From CBDHHC01 sp050633205 (GTDB lineage: Bacteria; Pseudomonadota; Alphaproteobacteria; Rhizobiales; CBDHHC01): DNA of 15,125 nucleotides. The position numbers were made by a program, and so were the translations under genes. The stretch lies in NCBI GenBank assembly GCA_050633205.1, contig JBOEGA010000165.1, forward strand, positions 1 through 15,125, written 5' to 3'. Of the stretch, positions 1-7,058 are shown in pieces. The number at the start of each line of letters is the position of its first letter. The stretch's first letter is position 1. The notes beneath the pieces were generated by a model that did not search any database, was not told where the DNA came from, and worked only from the letters and a program-made list of their open reading frames with translations.

Positions 1-743
1 CGGGCATCCTCTCTGTGTAATTGTTCCTTCTGGGATGGCCCCTGTGTCCTGCGGGCAATTTCCTGAAGCTCGTTCAGAAAAACATCATTCTCCGGCTTTT
101 CAGAATAACCAATGCCATACACCACCACTCCAAGCTCATTAGCTTTCGCAATAATATCCTGGTAAGTGACGTTAGGCCCATCTTCTGATTTACCATCCGA
201 GATAATGACCAGCGCTTTACGTTTTGCCCTGTAGTTACGCAAAACCTCAAGGCCTTCAAGCGCAGATTGATACAGATAGGTTTTTTTGCCGACAGGTTTC
301 AGGTCTTTCAGAACATTGACCAGCTCGCCTCTTGGTGCTCCTATCGGAGATAAAAGTTGGAAATTTTCTGCAAAACTGGCAATGCCCAGTTTTTCCTTAC
401 TACGCAGACCTGAGATAATTTTTCCGAAGTCATCACGGATAACCTCAACGCTTTTTTTATCCAGTGACTGACTACGATCAAACAACAGAAGCCAGGCCGT
501 CGTATTCTCATTTGGGTTATATGCGTTAAATTCTATCTCTTCACGTACCCCGTCAGGCCAGACCACCTCAACCTTCTCTGGTGAACCTGCAGCCTCCCAC
601 GGGTTGGCAAATCTGATATCACACTGCATCTGAACGCCTGTCGTGACATAGCATTTATGGTGTATATCACTCTGATCAGCTAAGGAAAAATCAGGTTTTA
701 TAAAAAGAAAAATTATCAAAAAAAACAATGGGCTCAAACGCAT
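1..743 (-). CDS. Secreted von Willebrand factor A domain protein (partial, C-terminus outside the window)
   Basis: The frame is open from an ATG at 743 to the left edge, about 247 residues with no stop, so the gene is cut there. The N-terminus is a signal peptide: a hydrophobic core at residues 5-17 and a likely cleavage after the SLA at 20-22. Residues 84-185 form a vWA Rossmann fold. The MIDAS metal site looks intact: D-R-S-Q-S at 89-93, a Thr at 155 before the LYQSAL helix, and ISDG with Asp183. vWA domains bind protein partners through a chelated divalent metal. With an export signal this one would act in the periplasm or at the surface. A GGGAG ribosome site lies 6 nt before the ATG. It is divergent from the TIR gene. 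The conserved core is clear; the partner and pathway are unknown, and the missing C-terminus could hold a TM anchor or a second domain. Confidence 0.85.
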   Translation of the reverse strand, partial: MRLSPLFFLIIFLFIKPDFSLADQSDIHHKCYVTTGVQMQCDIRFANPWEAAGSPEKVEVVWPDGVREEIEFNAYNPNENTTAWLLLFDRSQSLDKKSVEVIRDDFGKIISGLRSKEKLGIASFAENFQLLSPIGAPRGELVNVLKDLKPVGKKTYLYQSALEGLEVLRNYRAKRKALVIISDGKSEDGPNVTYQDIIAKANELGVVVYGIGYSEKPENDVFLNELQEIARRTQGPSQKEQLHREDA

Positions 744-885
744 AATGAACTCCCAACCCCTAATAAAAATATGCAGGTATTAAGCAATCAAATATTTATT
801 ACTTTGAATATTGTTAATCATAATCAATAAACCAATCAAGAGAAATATACTATCAATATCATATGAATATATTTTACCATCAACT

Positions 886-898
886 CCATATGTGATAT
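886..898. repeat. 13-bp motif CCATATGTGATAT, copy 1 (copy 2 at 2660-2672)
   Basis: An exact 13-base match, CCATATGTGATAT, lies upstream of the TIR-RDD-FHA gene here and upstream of the caspase gene at 2660-2672. Its core CATATG is palindromic. It could be a shared regulator site. In AT-rich DNA one short match alone would be weak, but a second shared motif (1083-1094 and 2682-2693) supports a common upstream architecture. Confidence 0.4.
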
Positions 899-1082
899 TT
901 TTATAACTTGAAAAATAATATAACTATGTGCGATAAATAGATTTAATTAAATAAACAGCGTTTATAAAACCCTGTATTTACTTAGTATATATTTAAACTT
1001 ATTAAGGGTGAAGTTATTGAAAATATACGATTTTTTTCAAATAATTCAGATTAGAAAACCAGAACCAGACACAATATTGCAT

Positions 1083-1094
1083 TAGCAATTACAT
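1083..1094. repeat. 12-bp motif TAGCAATTACAT, copy 1 (copy 2 at 2682-2693)
   Basis: An exact 12-base match, TAGCAATTACAT, lies 41 nt before the TIR ATG here and 43 nt before the caspase ATG at 2682-2693. The near-identical distance to the two start codons makes a promoter or leader element more likely than chance. Confidence 0.45.
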
Positions 1095-1135
1095 ATAATT
1101 GTTTGGAATATATTTATGCAGGCAGAAAATTCAAG

Positions 1136-2473
1136 ATGTCCATATTTTTATCCTATGCCTCAGAAAACAGAGAGATTGCCGAACTGATAACCTTCGCTAT
1201 GAGAGCGAGGGGATATGATGTTTTCCTGGATAAAGACGATCTTCCAGCCGGCAGTAGTTATGAAGATAAAATTGAAAATGCAATAAAGCAGTCAGATCTG
1301 TTTATTTTCCTGATATCAAAGTCTTCCATACAATCCGGAAGATACACATTAACTGAAACCTCTATTGCCAGAAAAAAATGGAAAAACCCTCAGAACCGGG
1401 TTTTACCAGTGATGATTGAGCAGGTGGATTTTGCAAAAGTACCTGTTTACCTGAGAAGCGTAAGCGTATTGCAGCCACATGGAGACCCGGCCGCAGAAGT
1501 TTGCACTGAAGCAGCACAACTCCTGAAAGTTCAAAAAGAAGAGCAATACGCAGGGGGCAATATACGACAGCTTCCCTTTGCACGCTTTCTAAGGCGCGCT
1601 CTGAGTTCTGCCATTGATTCGATATTTCTGTTTCTGTTTCTTATAGGTATTTTTTACAATCTCTTCATTGATGTCCCAGCAACGCAGCAAAGTATTGGAC
1701 TAACTATTTTCCTGAGGATTGTAAGCATCAGCGCCATAGTTGGCTTCTATGCAGTCTCCCTGCTGAATCTCGGAGGCACTCCTGGCGATCGTTTTTTTCA
1801 GATGAAAATTGTCGATGAAGAAAGCAGAAACCCTTTATCAGTAGGTCAGGCCTTTATCTGGACCGGCTGCTATCTGGCATTATTCTATATTTCGTGGATC
1901 TGGTACTTCTATGATCCGAAAAAACGTATGCTGCACAACATTGTATCAAAAACGATTGTTCTGTCTGAATCTAAAGATGATCGTATCGAGCAAATGGGTG
2001 AGAACACCTATAAAACCATCCGTAAAAAAGTTCAGGAACGTGATTTTCAGTCAGATTTTAGATATTTTCAGGATATTCTGGACCAGATCAAACCTGACAG
2101 AAACACGCAGCTTGCCCAGAAAAACGAAGGCAGGAAAAAAAATGCAACGACAGCTTCAAACTGGAAACTTGAGGGAGCTGGGCAAAACGGAGCTCCACTT
2201 GCTTTCCGCCTTGCCCCCGGCTCAAACTCCAGGAAAATCTGGACCATAGGTAGACAGTCAGGCGAATGCGATTTCAAAATTGATCATGGCAATGTCTCTC
2301 GCAAACATGCTGAAATCAGTTTCGATCCGTCAGCCGGCCTGCTAATTCGTGACCTTTCCTCTACGAATGGCACCTACCTGAACGGAAAGAAATTAACAAA
2401 CAAATGGAAAAACCTGACTGATGGAGACAAAGTCTACATAGGCTCAGCGAAACTTAAACTCTCAAGAATTTAA
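1136..2473 (+). CDS. TIR-RDD-FHA three-domain membrane fusion protein
   Basis: 445 residues from the ATG at 1136. An upstream in-frame TTG at 1103 would add 11 residues, but the TIR fold begins at MSIFLSYASE, so the ATG is preferred. Residues 1-130 are a TIR domain: the LSYASE strand, the DVFLDKDDLPAG box, DLFIFLISKSSIQS, and RYTLTE with Glu74, a candidate for the catalytic Glu of NAD-cleaving TIRs. Residues 148-277 are an RDD-type membrane domain with R154 and D161 in the first helix, GGTPGDRF at 213-220, hydrophobic segments near 157-180, 187-211 and 237-258, and a closing DPKKRMLHN. Residues 367-445 are an FHA domain: IGR at 371-373, SRKHA at 388-392 and SSTNGT at 408-413, the residues that bind phosphothreonine. 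A membrane-tethered TIR effector or adaptor gated by Ser/Thr phosphorylation is the reasonable inference; no kinase gene is visible here. Confidence 0.9.
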   Translation: MSIFLSYASENREIAELITFAMRARGYDVFLDKDDLPAGSSYEDKIENAIKQSDLFIFLISKSSIQSGRYTLTETSIARKKWKNPQNRVLPVMIEQVDFAKVPVYLRSVSVLQPHGDPAAEVCTEAAQLLKVQKEEQYAGGNIRQLPFARFLRRALSSAIDSIFLFLFLIGIFYNLFIDVPATQQSIGLTIFLRIVSISAIVGFYAVSLLNLGGTPGDRFFQMKIVDEESRNPLSVGQAFIWTGCYLALFYISWIWYFYDPKKRMLHNIVSKTIVLSESKDDRIEQMGENTYKTIRKKVQERDFQSDFRYFQDILDQIKPDRNTQLAQKNEGRKKNATTASNWKLEGAGQNGAPLAFRLAPGSNSRKIWTIGRQSGECDFKIDHGNVSRKHAEISFDPSAGLLIRDLSSTNGTYLNGKKLTNKWKNLTDGDKVYIGSAKLKLSRI

Positions 2474-2659
2474 TTGAACAGCCAACAATTATTTTCTCAA
2501 ATAAAATTTTATCACTTTGAATTCTATATACAAAAAGCAATAAGAACCAAAACACAAAAGAAAAGCACGCGAACATAACCTGTTGAATATATTGAGCTTT
2601 ACTTTAACTAGATGCATATGCAAAATAATGCGGATTTCCATAATAGTTGTTCAGACCAG

Positions 2660-2672
2660 CCATATGTGATAT
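2660..2672. repeat. 13-bp motif CCATATGTGATAT, copy 2
   Basis: Exact second copy of the motif at 886-898, lying 64 nt before the caspase start codon and 9 nt before the other shared motif at 2682-2693. Confidence 0.4.
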
Positions 2673-2681
2673 CCATTAAGG

Positions 2682-2693
2682 TAGCAATTACAT
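2682..2693. repeat. 12-bp motif TAGCAATTACAT, copy 2
   Basis: Exact second copy of the motif at 1083-1094. It ends 43 nt before the caspase ATG, against 41 nt before the TIR ATG. A TACAAT hexamer at 2700-2705, just downstream, could be a -10. Confidence 0.45.
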
Positions 2694-2736
2694 TCAACAT
2701 ACAATTTTTAATTCTTTTTCAAAAACGAGGGATGTT

Positions 2737-4398
2737 ATGAATTTTAAACAACATAATTGCAATTTCATAAATAAAAACTCTAATTACCTTTTAAAAACAA
2801 TTGCTCTGGTTAGCGTTATAAGCATAACGTCAATGAGCTTTCAAACCTCGGCTCAAGCAGGGCGAAGAGGTATCGGCACTGGTATTGGAATCGGAATTGG
2901 TCTTGGCATACTTGGTTCTCAGATTTTAAAAAGTGACGGCAATGCCAAGAACAACAATCAACAAACAAACCCTCGCAGACAGAACCGCCCAAGAGTCAGC
3001 GGTGACCCTAAAGTCAGGAAAACCCAGCAGGCATTGAAAACGCTTGGCTTCTATTCAGGCCCGATCACAGGAACAAAAAAGCAGCCAACAATTGATGCCA
3101 TCCTGAATTATCAGAGCGGAAGAGGTATTACACCGTCCGGTGCTTTAACCGAACAACAACGCGCTATTCTGCTTCAGGAAGCAAGAGATACCGAATCCCT
3201 GGCAAGCCTGGGTGATCCGAACATTAATTCATCCTCTCAGCGGGAACAGAACAAACGCATTCAGACAGCACTTAAAACACTGAATTTCTACACCGGTGGC
3301 ATTGACGGCCAGGTTGGTCCAGGCACTCGCAGATCAATCGTTGCCTACCAGCAGCAGTACAACAAACCCGCAACTGGCATCATAATCGGTAACGACTTCA
3401 GCGAGCTCATAGGCCATGCACTTCAACGCGTAAATACCCGCCTTGCCGCCCTGAACTCCAGCGCAAAAGGTGCACCTGCAGGAAGCCTGCAAACTGCTGG
3501 CAATTCTTATCAGCAAACAGGAACAAACAAGCCATACCGCAACGTAAGTACCGGATCAACGCCATCTGCCGGGTTTGGTGCAAATAACTTCGCCCCCGTT
3601 GAACAGCTGAAAGCAGATGCAAAAGTTAAACGCCCGGATGACATTGCTATTATTATCGGTAACAGGAAATATCAGAAAGGTGTTCCTCCTGTTTCATACA
3701 GTCATCGCGATGCTGATGCTGTTAAGGCAATGCTGGTTAATGACCTTGGTTTCAGCCCTGAAAACATCATCGATGTCAGAGATGCCGGACAGGGTGCTAT
3801 GAGAAACGTATTTGGCTCGGAAAAAAGTCACAAAGGTCAACTCTGGCGTTATGCAAACACAGAAGGTAAATCCAGGATTTTTGTATACTACTCCGGGCAC
3901 GGCGCTCCTGAGATCAGTTCAAGAAAAGCCTATCTGGTTCCGGTTGATGCCGACCCAAGAGCACTGGAAATCAGCGGATACCCTTTAAGTCTGATGTACA
4001 AAAATCTGAAGCAGGTCCCAGCAAAAAGTGTAACGGTTATGCTCGATGCCTGCTTCTCCGGTGATAGCTCAAATGGTATGCTTATAAAAAGCGCATCACC
4101 TCTTGTTGTGCCAACAGCTCCTGAAATCAAAGCTGGAAATTTTGCTGTCCTGACCGCTTCAAGCGGAACACAGCTCGCAAGCTGGGATGATGCAAAAGGC
4201 CACGGCATCTTCACATCTCATATGGTGGAAGGAATGAAAGGCGCAGCAGATGCTGACGGTGATAAGAAAATCACCGCTGGTGAACTGCATAAATACGTGC
4301 AGAACCGCGTACGCAAGGCAGCCCGCCGCAACCATGGTCGTGACCAGATGCCTGCACTAAATGGCGATCCAAATCTGGTTCTTGGCAGCTATCAGTAA
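2737..4398 (+). CDS. Exported caspase-like (peptidase C14) protein with two peptidoglycan-binding domains
   Basis: 553 residues; a GAGGGA ribosome site precedes the ATG. A long signal peptide (core 19-33) ends at AQA, residues 39-41. Residues 44-60 are a Gly/Ile zipper-like segment. Two PG_binding_1-type repeats follow at about 92-148 (RKTQQALKTLGFYSGPITG) and 170-228 (RIQTALKTLNFYTGGIDG). After a low-complexity linker (240-295) comes a caspase p20-like domain at about 300-500: DIAIIIGNRKY, then the catalytic His388 in YYSGHG and Cys439 in LDACFSG. Residues 505-516 read D-A-D-G-D-K-K-I-T-A-G-E, a good EF-hand calcium loop. Bacterial C14 proteases cleave after basic residues and some are calcium-dependent, so periplasmic, wall-attached, calcium-tuned proteolysis is plausible. 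The substrate is unknown. The gene stands alone, downstream of the TIR gene, with shared upstream motifs. Confidence 0.92.
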   Translation: MNFKQHNCNFINKNSNYLLKTIALVSVISITSMSFQTSAQAGRRGIGTGIGIGIGLGILGSQILKSDGNAKNNNQQTNPRRQNRPRVSGDPKVRKTQQALKTLGFYSGPITGTKKQPTIDAILNYQSGRGITPSGALTEQQRAILLQEARDTESLASLGDPNINSSSQREQNKRIQTALKTLNFYTGGIDGQVGPGTRRSIVAYQQQYNKPATGIIIGNDFSELIGHALQRVNTRLAALNSSAKGAPAGSLQTAGNSYQQTGTNKPYRNVSTGSTPSAGFGANNFAPVEQLKADAKVKRPDDIAIIIGNRKYQKGVPPVSYSHRDADAVKAMLVNDLGFSPENIIDVRDAGQGAMRNVFGSEKSHKGQLWRYANTEGKSRIFVYYSGHGAPEISSRKAYLVPVDADPRALEISGYPLSLMYKNLKQVPAKSVTVMLDACFSGDSSNGMLIKSASPLVVPTAPEIKAGNFAVLTASSGTQLASWDDAKGHGIFTSHMVEGMKGAADADGDKKITAGELHKYVQNRVRKAARRNHGRDQMPALNGDPNLVLGSYQ

Positions 4399-4413
4399 TA
4401 AAATATGCAAGAC

Positions 4414-4441
4414 AAAAGGGAGAAGAACCTGTTCTTCTCCC
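4414..4441 (-). terminator. Rho-independent terminator of the 4TM gene (minus strand)
   Basis: A perfect 10-bp inverted repeat at 4418-4427 and 4432-4441 (GGGAGAAGAA / TTCTTCTCCC) with a CCTG loop. Read on the minus strand, the hairpin is followed directly by TTTTGTCTTG, the U-rich tail expected for intrinsic termination. It lies about 40 nt past the stop of the 4TM gene. On the plus strand no T-run follows, so it is a weaker candidate for the caspase gene, which ends 19 nt before it. Confidence 0.8.
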
Positions 4442-4479
4442 CCAACCAACCATAACCTGATAATTTCCCTTCAACACAA

Positions 4480-5511
4480 TCACAATCGCGGCAATCCGAT
4501 TTCCCTCAGTGTCTTCAATCGCAGGTCCGGATCAAGCGACCGCAATGCTACCCACTCCCGGTGCTCGGAAGATATCTGCTCATGCACCAGCGCAACAAAT
4601 GCCAGCACACTGGACTCATCCCCATTCACCGCAGCTTCTCTGGCTTCAGAAAGTGGCTTGCCAGATAAATCTTCAAGATTTTGATAGGTATCATGATAGC
4701 GTGCTGCATTTCTCTGATGCAGGGAAATAAGTGCAAACGAAGCCAGCAGCCCCTGCAATGCAGCACCAATCAATCCAAGAAACATAAACACCCGCTGGAA
4801 AACATCATCCTCAATACCCGCAATTAGCTTTCCCGGAACTCCAATATTAAATGCAGAAAGCGCAACAGGAAATACAGCAAGAGAAACCAGCATCAGCGCC
4901 AGAATCCTCAACCAGTTCATGCCTCTGATTGCCCGCGCATGTTGCTCTCCGCGAGTTTTGTAATAGTATAATTGAATATCAAGCTGAAACCGTCTGAAAT
5001 ACTCAAGCTTCAGTGGCAATAAAGGAAGCTCTCCGTCTTTTGCAGTTTCCTGCCTCTGCATAACACTGTTAAATAATCCGAGCCGCGCTGTCTCAGCCTC
5101 GGCCCGCTTCCGCATCCAGATTTCGAACTGTTCTTTCCGGCTCACATAAAGCGAAGCCCCAAATGAAATCACAAGCAATACAAACTGCAGAACAGCAATA
5201 TACTGGGTAAACGGCCGCATCTCTTCAATCACATAAAGCAGCAATAACAGACTGCCAATTCCAACTGACAGAAAACTCGTAACAGCGGCTAACTTCGAAT
5301 ACCACTTATACCTCTCCTGTTCAGCAACAGCCTCGGCATCTGCCTCATCATAATGACCAATAATCTCGTTCAGCTCATCACTTTCGAGAATCCGGATAAC
5401 AGCCCCCGCCTCCTGCATGATGCTCTCTGCATGATGTCTGGGTTTCAGCTCCCAGTCATCAGGCTTATCCGGACCAATAGCCTTAATCGCTGCCTTAGTA
5501 ATATCAAACAT
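4480..5511 (-). CDS. Four-TM membrane protein resembling SLATT / DUF4231-type proteins
   Basis: 343 residues; a GGGGG run precedes the ATG. Two hairpins of membrane helices are visible: TM1 about 74-95 and TM2 103-123, then TM3 201-223 and TM4 240-263. A charged segment, roughly 124-195, lies between the pairs. Both ends are charged: the N-terminal 70 residues are acidic and helical, and the C-terminal 80 contain Y-H-D-T-Y-Q-N-L, DESSVLAFVALVHEQISSEHREW and a final Leu-rich stretch. Paired TM helices followed by a soluble tail ending in an E-x-x-W segment resemble SLATT-family membrane effectors, which accompany SLOG and SMODS sensors in conflict systems. I assign this by general pattern, not by a diagnostic motif; an unrelated membrane protein is possible. 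It is divergent from the patatin gene and has its own terminator. Confidence 0.55.
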   Translation of the reverse strand: MFDITKAAIKAIGPDKPDDWELKPRHHAESIMQEAGAVIRILESDELNEIIGHYDEADAEAVAEQERYKWYSKLAAVTSFLSVGIGSLLLLLYVIEEMRPFTQYIAVLQFVLLVISFGASLYVSRKEQFEIWMRKRAEAETARLGLFNSVMQRQETAKDGELPLLPLKLEYFRRFQLDIQLYYYKTRGEQHARAIRGMNWLRILALMLVSLAVFPVALSAFNIGVPGKLIAGIEDDVFQRVFMFLGLIGAALQGLLASFALISLHQRNAARYHDTYQNLEDLSGKPLSEAREAAVNGDESSVLAFVALVHEQISSEHREWVALRSLDPDLRLKTLREIGLPRL

Positions 5512-5617
5512 AAAAACCCCCGAAAATAATAATCAAATATTTAAGCTATCAAGAATAATCCCTTGAGCAATAATGGTTTATAATATTAATGACTACTTAT
5601 GTCATAGGTAAATAACG

Positions 5618-5683
5618 ATGCTGAAAAAAATTCAACAGTTTAAAAACGGCAACAGTAAGCACAAAGATAAAAATGTTATGTAA
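5618..5683 (+). CDS. Very small ORF, 21 aa, doubtful
   Basis: An ATG at 5618 opens a basic 21-residue frame beginning MLKKIQQFKNGNSKHKD, with AGG 9 nt upstream, stopping at 5683. It sits just before the patatin promoter. It is short enough to arise by chance, and nothing in it resembles a known family. Confidence 0.15.
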   Translation: MLKKIQQFKNGNSKHKDKNVM

Positions 5684-5689
5684 CTACAC

Positions 5690-5718
5690 ATGACAACGAC
5701 TTAAGTATTTGATACAAT
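5690..5718 (+). promoter_or_regulatory. Sigma70-type promoter of the patatin gene
   Basis: -35 ATGACA (5690-5695), 17-nt spacer, -10 TACAAT (5713-5718). Each hexamer is one base from consensus. The start site would fall near 5725, leaving a leader of about 160 nt before the patatin ATG. A TTGAT...ATCAA dyad (5709-5713, 5723-5727) straddles the -10 and could be an operator. Confidence 0.55.
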
Positions 5719-5753
5719 GAGGATCAATAAGACAAAAAGAATTTTCATTATTT

Positions 5754-5867
5754 ATGCACATTAAACCAGAACATTTTTTGTTCATTACTTTTATTAAAAA
5801 GACGCTGAAGCAATACCTTAAAACAAAAGAACTTTTGCATAAAATAATGATTTTTAAAGACAAATAA
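5754..5867 (+). CDS. Leader ORF of 37 codons ahead of the patatin gene
   Basis: The frame starts MHIKPEHFLFITFIKKTL and ends 15 nt before the patatin ATG, inside the predicted leader of that transcript. It is lysine-rich with a short hydrophobic patch. No strong ribosome site precedes its ATG. In such AT-rich DNA 37 codons without a stop is mildly unusual. It could be a leader peptide coupled to patatin translation, a small independent protein, or chance. Confidence 0.25.
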   Translation: MHIKPEHFLFITFIKKTLKQYLKTKELLHKIMIFKDK

Positions 5868-5882
5868 TATTTTGGGCTAACC

Positions 5883-7058
5883 ATGTATAAAAAACAGAAC
5901 ACTCATCAGAAACGCCTCCTTGCACTCGATGGTGGAGGAATTCTGGCTATCACCTCATTAATGATCCTGAAAAAAATTGAAGATGACCTGAAAAGTGAAC
6001 TGCAGGTAGGTGATGACTTCAGATTATGCCACTTCTTCGATTATATCGGGGGAACAAGCAGTGGAGCAATCATCGCAGCCGGCCTTGCAACAGGTATGAA
6101 AGTTGATGAACTCATCGAACTCTACACACAACAGGGCAAGCGCATGTTTACGACAACATGGCCCTGGAAACGCCTGCACCACAAATACTGCAATAAACCT
6201 CTGGCAAAAATGCTGCAGCAATATTTGGGCGATAAAACCATAGAAGAATTGAACAATACAAACTCACCGGAAGAGAAAAAACTGCAGTCTCTTCTCATGA
6301 TCGTCACAAGAAACTCTGATACAAAATCACCCTGGCCTCTCAGTACAAACACCAATGGCCGATATTACGAATTCAATAAAATAATCAAACTCTGGCAACT
6401 GGTAAGAGCCAGCACCGCGGCTCCCACTTATTTTCCACCAGAACCAATACAGGTTGATGACACCAATAAATTTCACTTTGAAGACGGTGGCATTACTGCT
6501 TACAACAACCCGGCTTTTCAACTATATCGTATGGCAACTATGCCTCAATACCGAATAGGATGGTGCAATAACCAGAAGAAGGTTATAGACCCCTGGACAA
6601 CAGGTGAAGATAATATGATGCTTGTATCCGTTGGTGTTGGGCAGCCCTTTGAAGTTACCTCAAAACGAAATAACAACGGCAACCTCCTGTGGAAGTCCGC
6701 CAAAGAAGTTCCCGGTGCATTGATGCAGGGTGTAAGCTCTGATCAGGACATAAACTGCCGGATGATTGGGCGCTGCGTTTACGGAACATCAATTGACAGA
6801 GAAATTGGAGACCTGATCCCCAGAGACGATAATGGAGTTGAAATTCCACTGTCACACAACCTTGGAAGAGCATTTCTCTACGCCCGTTACGAGGCAGACA
6901 TCTCACGCAAAGGCCTGAAGAAACTCGGCATCAATGGTATCACTCCGGATAACCTTGATCTGGACAGTATCGACAAAATACCCGAACTTGTAAAAATAGG
7001 AAATTCAGTTGCAGAAAGTATAAACTTCAAATCAGGTTTCTCAAATTTCCTGAACTGA
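5883..7058 (+). CDS. Patatin-like phospholipase
   Basis: 391 residues. All patatin signatures are present: the oxyanion-hole loop D-G-G-G at 16-19, the nucleophile elbow G-T-S-S-G at 57-61 (catalytic Ser59) and the second dyad residue Asp201 in FEDGG. The motif RASTAAPTYFPP (175-186) is the conserved block before the Asp. The enzyme should hydrolyse acyl esters of membrane phospholipids in the cytoplasm. No signal peptide or TM helix is seen. The relation to CapV and other defence patatins is by catalytic architecture only; the C-terminal 150 residues have no motif I recognise. Ribosome binding is weak (TTGGGC about 9 nt upstream). The stop abuts the stop of the SLOG-like gene on the other strand. 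A housekeeping lipase role cannot be excluded. Confidence 0.9.
   Translation: MYKKQNTHQKRLLALDGGGILAITSLMILKKIEDDLKSELQVGDDFRLCHFFDYIGGTSSGAIIAAGLATGMKVDELIELYTQQGKRMFTTTWPWKRLHHKYCNKPLAKMLQQYLGDKTIEELNNTNSPEEKKLQSLLMIVTRNSDTKSPWPLSTNTNGRYYEFNKIIKLWQLVRASTAAPTYFPPEPIQVDDTNKFHFEDGGITAYNNPAFQLYRMATMPQYRIGWCNNQKKVIDPWTTGEDNMMLVSVGVGQPFEVTSKRNNNGNLLWKSAKEVPGALMQGVSSDQDINCRMIGRCVYGTSIDREIGDLIPRDDNGVEIPLSHNLGRAFLYARYEADISRKGLKKLGINGITPDNLDLDSIDKIPELVKIGNSVAESINFKSGFSNFLN

Larger units (their letters stand above)
744..1135. other. AT-rich divergent intergenic region between the vWA and TIR genes
   Basis: About 390 bases with no credible gene, strongly AT-rich. It must hold the promoters of both divergent genes, but AT-richness gives too many -10-like hexamers to choose one. 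Two things stand out. At 814-827 there is an FNR-like dyad, TTAAT-CATA-ATCAA, one mismatch from TTGAT-N4-ATCAA. The motifs at 886-898 and 1083-1094 recur upstream of the caspase gene. The block continues as 5' leader up to the chosen ATG at 1136. Confidence 0.6.
2474..2736. other. AT-rich intergenic region upstream of the caspase gene
   Basis: 263 bases separate the TIR stop from the caspase ATG. I see no gene and no GC-rich terminator after the TIR gene. The region holds copies of two motifs also found upstream of the TIR gene. The gap and the motifs suggest the caspase gene has its own promoter rather than reading through from the TIR gene. Confidence 0.5.
5512..5882. other. AT-rich divergent region between the 4TM and patatin genes
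   Basis: 371 bases, very AT-rich. It holds a recognisable sigma70 promoter for the patatin direction at 5690-5718 and two short plus-strand ORFs, at 5618-5683 and 5754-5867. I see no clear promoter for the minus-strand gene and no long inverted repeat. Confidence 0.5.

Noticed and set aside
1103..1135. TTG start for the TIR gene adding 11 residues
   Set aside because: The TIR fold starts at the ATG at 1136; the extra residues add no domain sequence and have no clear ribosome site.
5512..5689. Promoter for the 4TM gene (TATTAT/TATAAA-like hexamers on the minus strand)
   Set aside because: No -35 at acceptable spacing; AT-rich DNA gives many false -10 hexamers.
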